Shown here piece after piece: positions 57,250 through 64,000 of a stretch of DNA of 64,000 nt. The notes under the pieces are model-generated. The model saw only the letters and a program-made list of their open reading frames with translations, was not told where the DNA came from and searched no databases. The stretch is taken from assembly GCA_051453625.1 (NCBI GenBank), contig JBOZIK010000001.1, positions 67,983,757-68,047,756 of the forward strand, in the 5' to 3' direction. A program made the position numbers and the translations under genes. The DNA comes from Welwitschia mirabilis (Eukaryota > Gnetophyta > Gnetopsida > Welwitschiales). Every line of letters begins with the position of its first letter. Position 1 is the first letter of the stretch.

Positions 57250-58400
57250 TTCTATTATGCTCAAGGTTTAATTGGTAAATGGTTAATATATTTTCAGCCT
57301 TTGTCTATTAACTTTTTGAATTTCTTGAGTGTTTAGATAAAAGATTTTAAATGAGCCATTAGCATGTATTTTTTCTATAAGATAAGGACCTAACCATTTA
57401 GAGGTCAACTTGTTATATAAAAGGTGAACTTGAGTATTGTATAAAAGAACTCATTGATGTGGTTCAAATTACTTACGGATTATCTTATTGTCATTATTGA
57501 ACTTAGCTTGGGCTTTCTGAATGAGTTAACAATGTATATCACGAGTATGATTTTCATCTAAATGATTAAGTTGGGTTAATCGAGTCTTAAGATTTTTATC
57601 TAAGTTCATAAGGTTAATTTAAAGGGTGGATTAATAAGAATTATAATAAACATCAGCTAGCAAGACACAAACCTTTCTGTACATAAGTTCATAAGGTGAA
57701 AAACCTAGAGAGTTTCATCAAGTAGTACAGTAAGCCCAAAGAGCATCATTAAGTTTAAAAGCCTAAGCTTTCTTATTGATAAAGACTAGTTTTTAGAGAA
57801 TCTTCTTAATTTCTTTATTAGCATTTTCAGCTTCGCCATTGGTTTGTAGATGATAAGAACATGTAATTATTTGTTCAATTCCAATGGATAACACAAGTTT
57901 CTAAAAAAGGTAATTGATAAAATTAGTTCCTTAATCACTAGTGATGATTCTAAAAAAATCAAAACAATAAAAGATATAAGTTTAGACAAAATTGCAAATA
58001 GTTCAGACATTATTCTTAGTAGTAGAATAACTTCAATCCACTTGATAACATAATCAATGACCACTAGGATGTAGTTTTTATCATGAGAAGGTGGTTTGAT
58101 AGGGCCTATAAAGTAAATCCCCTAATAATCAAAAGGTTTACATTCAAGAATATGCTTAAGGCGTATATCTTAAGAATGATTTAGACTACCATAATGTTGA
58201 TAAGCATTATACTTTTTAGCAAAGTTAAAAAATTATTCGAAAAGAATAGGGTAATAGAAACTAGAGTGAAGAATTTTCATTATAGTCTTTTGGCTACTAA
58301 AGTACCCCCCACATATCCCATCATGACAAAGGTTAAGGATATCTAATTTTTCCCATTTAGGAATACATTTATGCATGATTTGAGCTTTGCATCTTCAATA
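57250..58400 (-). pseudogene. Decayed integrase of minus-strand Ty3/gypsy element
   Basis: From about 58345 leftwards on the minus strand: LDILNLCHDGICGGYFSSQK, then TIMKILHSSFYYPILFE, KKYNAYQHYGSLNHS, HILECKPFDY, FIGPIKPPSHDKNYILVVID and YVIKWIEVI (58064-57990). These are the HHCC zinc region and the first catalytic Asp segment (VxIDYVTKWVEA) of Athila/Tat-like integrases. The first Cys of CDACQR is Tyr or Asn here. The DD35E remainder is poorly readable. Confidence 0.75.
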
Positions 58401-58739
58401 AAGACACGGTTCATTCCATTCATAATCATCAATCTTATAGAGAAAAGATTTTTGTTGGTTATGTTTCAATGCTGAGGTGTTTTTATGATAACTATGTAGT
58501 TCACAATGTCAGCATACCAAGAAGCAATATGAGTAGAGGAGATGGCATAAAGTGGTTAAACAACAAATAGTTATGCATCTAGAAATGAGTCATTTAGGGG
58601 AAGTTAATCATGAAAATAAGAGAGTTAAGATAAGTGATCTAAAACACTATTATGTTTTTTAGCCTTATTGATGATGCTAAGATTGAATTCTTTCATGAGA
58701 ATAATTCACCTACTAAGTCTGGCACTAAAACCTTTCTTG

Positions 58740-59200
58740 GTCATAAGATAGCATATAGCTGCATGATCCACTTAAACTTTGGTAAAAAACCAAGAAGATA
58801 GTATCTAAGGTAATCAAAGTAAACAATGATGGCAAACATTTCTTTTCAGTTGTAGTATAGTTGGATTAGACCTTAGATAAAGTTTTAATAAGATAAGATA
58901 TGACTGTAAAATCATTTTTACATTTTTAACAAAAAACCCCATCCAAAATAATATTGTTAGCATCACATATAAGTTTAAAATATTTAGTTCAAGTGAGACT
59001 CATGATAATATGTTTAGAAGAAATTTTATCTTTAAATGTTTTAATAGTAAGTTAATATGAGTCATTCCAATCAAATTTAACTTCTTTTTCAAGTAACGAG
59101 TAAAATGGCTTGCAAACCTTGACATAATATTGAATAAAATAGTAATAGAAACTAGCATGATCAAGGAAAGATTTAACTGATTTGACATTGATTGAAGGTT
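58740..59200 (-). pseudogene. Decayed RT end and RNase H, copy X
   Basis: The minus strand reads LICDANNIILDGVFC-KCKND, then SYLIKTLSKV and SNYTTTEKKCLPSLFTL, matching RNase H of Ty3/gypsy (CDASxxAVGAVLGQ...YASKTLNEAQxNYTTTEKELLAVVFA). NLSLIMLVSITILFNIMSRF upstream covers the end of the RT connection in a shifted frame. Confidence 0.6.
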
Positions 59201-59222
59201 AAGGTTTTTTATGATATTAACT

Positions 59223-59322
59223 NNNNNNNNNNNNNNNNNNNNNNNNNNNNNNNNNNNNNNNNNNNNNNNNNNNNNNNNNNNNNNNNNNNNNNNNNNNNNN
59301 NNNNNNNNNNNNNNNNNNNNNN
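59223..59322. other. Assembly gap, 100 N
   Basis: Round-number gap between the two RNase H copies. Confidence 0.95.
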
Positions 59323-59759
59323 TATCCCTCACATATTCCACCATGGAAAATATTAAGGATTTCTAAGATTTCCCATTTAGACATACATTTATGCATGATT
59401 TGGTCTTTACATATTCTATAAATATGGGGTTAATTCCACTCATAATCACCAATCCTATGAAAAAAGATTTGTGTTGGTTATGATTTCAAAGCTAAGGTGT
59501 TTTTATAGTAACAAGATAGTTCATAATATTAGCATACCAAGGAGTGAAATGGGTGAAAGAAATGGTATAAAGTTGTTTAATAGTAAATATTTATTCATTG
59601 GAAAAGGAGTCATTTATGAGAAGTTCATCATGAGAACAAGAAAGTCAGGATAAGTGATCTAAAATGCTATTATGGTTTTCAGCTTTATCGATGATGGTGA
59701 GATGAAATTATTGCATGAGAAAGATCCACCTAATAAGTCTGGCACTAGAATCTTTCTTA

Positions 59760-60720
59760 GTCATAAGATAGCGTATGGCTGTGTGATCTGTGTAAACATT
59801 GGTTTAAAAGCCAAGAAGATAGTATCTAAGATAATCAAGGAAAAATATAATAAAAAGCATTTCCCTTTAGTTATAGTGTAGTTGGATTGTGACTTAGACA
59901 AAGTTTTACTAGGATAGGATATGACTTGAAGATCATTTTCACATTTTTGGCCAAGAACCCCACCCACCATAGTATTTCTTGCATCACACATGAGTTTATG
60001 ATAATAGGTTCATAAGAATTGTTATCCTTAAGTGTGTCAAACAAAAGTTGACATGAAGCATCCCAATCAAATTTAGCTTCTTTTTCAAATAATGAGTGAA
60101 GGGGTTTACAAACCTTGGCACAACCTTAAATAAAATGATGATAGAAACTAGCATGACCAAGGAATGATCTAACTTGTTTAACACTAGTTAGAGGGTTAAG
60201 GTTTTTAATGATACCAACATTTATAGGATCTGTCTTAACCCCTTCATTAAAAATGTGGTGATCTAAAACAATTTTATTATTGATAAGAAGAAAACTCTTT
60301 TTCTAGCTCAAGTATATACCACTTTCTATACATTGATCTAAGACTTTCTCTAACCTTTTTATGATTTATTTAAAAGTTTTACTAAAGAATGATAATTCTT
60401 TTATAAAGATTTAAATATATTCCTCTATCATGTTAGAAAAGATACCCATCATTCCTCATGAAAAGGTTCTAGGGGTATTACAAAGTCTAAAAGGCATTAT
60501 TTTAAAGGAAAATATTCCAAATGGAGAGGTGAAGATTGTTTTTGCTTGATCTTCACTGGCTACGCAAACTTGACTATAGCCACTATAGTTATCAAAAATA
60601 GTAGAAATATCCTTAGATTCTATCAAGTACTTGATCAAGAAAGGGTAAGAGGCAATGATCTTTCTTAGTGACCTTATTTTGTTTTCTAAAGTTAATGGAC
60701 ATTCATCATTTTCCACCATT
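59760..60720 (-). pseudogene. Decayed RT and RNase H, copy Y
   Basis: The open stretch 60719-60456 has SYPFLIKYL, STIFDNYSGYSQVCVASEDQ, then AKTIFTSPFGIFSFKIMPFR and LCNTPRTFS, the RT fingers and palm (usual FLDGYSGYNQIxIAPEDQ-KTTFTCPYGTFA-RRMPFGLCNAPATF). Near 60200-60060 comes RSFLGHASFYHHFI-like text, and 59991-59761 gives MCDARNTMVGGVLGQKCEND, then YPSKTLSKSQSNYTITKGK, which is RNase H. The YMDD region falls in an unreadable part between 60450 and 60300. Confidence 0.75.
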
Positions 60721-61249
60721 TCTAGGAACTACCATCAAAGGACTAACCAACTTATTATTAGATATAGTATAGATAATCCTAGCATTTTTAAGTTTAATAA
60801 TTTTATCTTTAACTACTTGCTTAAGGGCTAGGTTGAGCCTTAATTGGGTTTTTCTAAATGGGTTAGCATTTTCTTCAAGGTAGATTTTGTATTAAACTAT
60901 AGAAGGAAAAATGACAACTAAATCCTTATGTATCCAAGAAAAAGCATTTTCTTTATAAGTTAAAAGTGAGTCCAAGTTGGATTCTTGTTGAAGAGTAATA
61001 AGGTCACTTATTACCAAATATTTTTTGAAATTATTGGATAGAAAAATGTATTTCAGACTTTGGGATAAATCTTTTAGTTCTAAGTTATTCTTTTCAAGTT
61101 CTATTGCTAAATTGCCATCAGTAACTGATGTCCTAGACTATTGTCTGAATAACTATAGTGGACGACATTCTTCACAAAGATTTTTTATTAAGTAAACATG
61201 TTAGACTTCTTTCTAGCTTAAAACTTTCTTATCCTCATCCTCAAGATAG

Positions 61250-61860
61250 TGTATTTCAGTCGGATCATCATATAACGTTGACTTATGTAGAATTATCAAT
61301 CTCTCCCCAATTGAGCAATGTTGTAAAAACAAGGTTGGTTTAAGTTTCTTTTCTAAGTTACACTCATATCTTATTTATTTTTTAGTAGCATTAAAAAATC
61401 TAATGGTGAACTTATTATTTTCTATATAACATTCCATCATTCCGATTCTATGTTAATGATACAGTGAGCAGTTGCACAAAAGGCTCTTTCTAAAAGTAGT
61501 AGATAACATTCATCATGTTTTACTTAAATGATAATCACATCTATGAAGTAGAAGGCTTTTTATATCTAGATAACTAAGTCTTTGATGATTCCTAATGGTT
61601 TCTTAATTAAAGTATTAGCTAATTCTAAGATGATTCATGTAGGTTTCACTCTATTTTTTAACCCAAGTCTTTTACATATGTGAAGAGGCATGATGTTCAC
61701 ACTTGCCCCTATGTTAATTAAGGAATTTCTAATTCTCTTATTTTCTTTTAAGATAACATTTACTGTTGCTATTTAAGGGTCTTTAAATTAAGAATACTTT
61801 TTCATGACTAAGTTGAAAATAGATTAAGCAAGGAAGACCTTACTAGGAATGCTACATTTT
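61250..61860 (-). pseudogene. Decayed retropepsin of minus-strand Ty3/gypsy
   Basis: The minus strand near 61740-61560 reads RIRNSLINIGASVNIMPLHI, then CKRLGLKNRVKPT, LELANTLIKKPLGIIKD and FYFIDVIII. This is the protease core with the catalytic D-x-G now N-I-G (Asp to Asn, a G to A change). No hairpin array separates this PR from the RT, unlike in the 14-28 kb family. Confidence 0.7.
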
Positions 61861-61979
61861 TGTTTTCTTCTAACTAGATCTTTCCACAACTTAGCATTTT
61901 TAGGATTTTATTGTAAGAGTTTCCAAAAATATAAATTAATATTTACCTCTTACATTAAGGCTTTCAAGTATTCATCACA

Positions 61980-63400
61980 AGTAGGATTCATTTTTAACCT
62001 ATTAAGCTAAGGAGTAGATGGTTTATTCCCTTTGTTTTTTTGTAAAGAATTTTTCATGGTAGGTTTATTATTTAAAGTTGAAGAGAAGTTATATGTGTTC
62101 AAAATTTTTATATCACCTTTTTTCTTACTTTTTTCATTATTTTTAGAAGTTAAAGCCTTATTGGTAGGAGGTGTTATATCATTTTCACTTCTTATTACTA
62201 CCTTCAAATCTTTATTGACTTCATTTGGCTGAGATGAATGTTGAAATGAAAATACCTTTATGGTCATTGATTGGCTAACATTGTTTATTAAAGTACATTT
62301 CACTAAATTTTAAATATTATTATTAGTCTTTTCTTGCATCTTTTTCAATGCTTCTATTAAATCTCTAAGTGGATCATTTTGATTTGGTTGAAGGTTTGAA
62401 GTGTTTGGTTGAAAATTGGAGTTATTTAGTTGGATGTTTGAATTTCTGAATCTATTTTCAAAAGGTTTCCAATTTGATTATTTACCTAATCTTTGTTGAA
62501 ATTATGGTTGGCTTTCAAAGTTAGGTATCTTTTGATTAAATGCATATACTTCCTTAAACATGCTCTCTTTATAAGTTCACAATAAAGGACAATCTTTAGT
62601 TGGATAAGAGTTGTCTTTATATATATCACATATTGAAGTTATGTTTTCCTCTTTTACTACCTTTCATTAACTATTATTTGAGTGTACTTCTCTAAAGTGG
62701 TAGTGAAATCCTTAATCATATTAGTTGAATCACCTTACTCTTCTTCCTTATCATGTTTTACTTCCTTTAAATCTTTTATGATTTGGTCTAAAGTTTTATT
62801 TTTCATAGAAGTGAGTTTTGATCAAGTTTGACTTATTTCTACTGGATTTTCCAATAAATTTCATGCATCATCTGAGACTATAAGAAATGTCTACAAGTTG
62901 TTTAGTTTAACTAGTAAATTCACTATAGAAATGATCTATCAATTCCTCTTTATGAAATTCATCAACAAGGTTGGAATGAATAGCTATGATGAAATGCTCA
63001 TAAGTTGTGGCATAATCCTCTTGAGGTTGTTATTAGAAGTCATTAACTCCCTTTCTTCTTTTTCTCGTGGTACTTTCACTAAAAAAATCTTTTAATAAAA
63101 AATCCTTACAATTGACTTCATGATTTAAGACTCTTGTATGGAATGGTTCTAAGCCAAAGTTTTTCCTTCTCTTTAAGTGTGATCAAAAAGATAACCATAT
63201 AAGTATGATCGCTAACGTGTTTCTTCCATTTCTTAAGGTAAGCATAAGTTGTTCAATGTTGGCTAGATGTTAAAAAGAGTCCTCTTCAGGTTCCCCCAAA
63301 AATGTTGGATAGGCACTCAAGTTTCTTAATTCTACATCATTACCATAAGGTAAATTGAAAGGATTGTGGATTTGATGTTTTCTATCAGTAGTTAAATCCT
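61980..63400 (-). pseudogene. Decayed gag of minus-strand Ty3/gypsy
   Basis: From right to left: NPFNLPYG and LSAYPTFLGEPEED near 63360-63270, a capsid part ending EELIDHFYSEFTS-TKQLVDI (about 62950-62880), and a zinc knuckle CDIYKDNSYPTKDC (about 62630-62585). The knuckle is C-x2-C-x4-H-x4-C with the second Cys and the His both changed to Tyr by transitions. A Lys- and Asn-rich tail (62303-62007) follows. The leader lies at 63.4-63.85 kb; the primer site and LTR are expected just beyond the window. Confidence 0.72.
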
Positions 63401-64000
63401 AAGCATAGCATTTGCATTCAAACTCGAAGTTCCTATCATGATTGATATACTAGACAAAGTGACTTGCTTTTGTTTTTGTAATGATTTTGACATAGGTGAA
63501 AAAAAAATGACACGATCTACTTCTATGTTATTATTTTCACAATTTTCTTTTAAAAAATTTAACTCTACAATAATAAAAGCAGAAAAATTTTCTTCTTTAA
63601 TTCTTAAAATTTGTGTACCTAGGATGTGCATATCTAGATTTTACTTAAAGTTGAATAACCCTTCTCTGATATTTTCCTCAATCAATTTTTATACACTCTA
63701 ATATTTTGTCTTTCTACCAACATTTATCATGTCCTTACATACTTCAAAAAGAAAATAAAAACTAAGATAAAAAAAACAACTAACAATTGTTTGCCTTATC
63801 ATGGAGATCACAGAAGGGACAATGGACTTATCGAAGTCAAAGAAATTTTTCAAAATTAGAATATCAGACTATCATCTAACTTGTCATGGAAATGATAGTT
63901 AGGATGACAGTATTTTATTACTACTATCAAAAAAAGAAAATTTAAAAAAAGGAAATAAATTCAAAAATCTGTGACTATTATTCTCAGTTTCATGTGGATA
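63400..64000 (-). other. Leader of minus-strand Ty3/gypsy element
   Basis: Shares blocks with 1060-1480 and 53.18-53.4 kb, including GGGACAATG near 63816 next to a TTATC-ATGGAGAT stretch. No gene is seen. The LTR should start roughly 200-400 bases past the right edge if spacing is as in the other copies. Confidence 0.45.

Larger units (their letters stand above)
58305..60230 (-). repeat. RNase H region duplicated around a gap
   Basis: 58305-59222 and 59323 to about 60230 are homologous (CACATATCCCATCATG versus CACATATTCCACCATG, and CATTTATGCATGATTTG in both). Both contain RNase H. The divergence is clear, so these are separate copies rather than the same DNA read twice. The 100-N gap 59223-59322 lies between them. 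Confidence 0.72.

Overview
The window looks like nuclear DNA from a large, repeat-rich seed-plant genome. It is very AT-rich and almost all of it is decayed retroelement sequence whose reading frames are broken mainly by C-to-T and G-to-A changes (Gln codons to TAA/TAG, Trp to stop, zinc-knuckle Cys or His to Tyr). CpG is scarce everywhere except in one multi-exon gene. Three-domain GPWGG-type jacalin lectin, very low GC and long-term methylcytosine decay together fit a gymnosperm. The extreme AT bias recalls what is reported for the gnetophyte Welwitschia, but the species is inference only.

The one convincing host gene is a jacalin-related lectin on the minus strand (about 49.9 to 46.5 kb). 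Six well-defined coding exons with GT-AG, phase-0 introns encode three jacalin domains, each split over two exons at the same place. Domain 2 keeps the sugar-binding GxxxD loop, domain 3 has lost it, and in domain 1 that loop falls inside a 35-N gap. The 5' end is unresolved.

Layout: 0.8-3.0 kb, minus-strand Ty3/gypsy gag, leader and 1.28-kb LTR; 3.4-7.0 kb, plus-strand Ty3/gypsy pol (PR-RT-RNaseH-IN); 8.5-15.6 kb, two diverged copies of a 3.3-kb segment with a minus-strand Athila-like RT, separated by a gap; 15.6-26.2 kb, about 10.6 kb of mostly unrecognised DNA bounded at both ends by arrays of small hairpins and lying between the RT half and the gag/PR half (26.2-28.2 kb) of what may be one element; 28.2-33.4 kb, plus-strand LTR, tRNA-Asp-type primer site and an unusual acidic ORF region; 33.7-36 kb, two Ty1/copia parts sharing one LTR; 37.5-43 kb, further LTR-like sequence with two decayed initiator-Met-type primer sites and tandem repeats; 45-46 kb, minus-strand Ty1/copia PR/IN; 46.5-50.3 kb, the lectin gene; 50.6-51.84 kb, non-LTR endonuclease fragment with a repeated 5' end; 51.85-54.93 kb, a short LTR element with the same acidic ORF; 57.2-64 kb, a minus-strand Ty3/gypsy element from IN to gag, partly duplicated around a gap.

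The lectin is the only part likely to make a functional protein. The rest records nested insertion, tandem duplication and methylation-driven decay. Several of the N gaps are flanked by near-identical or homologous sequence, so some of the duplications may be assembly effects.
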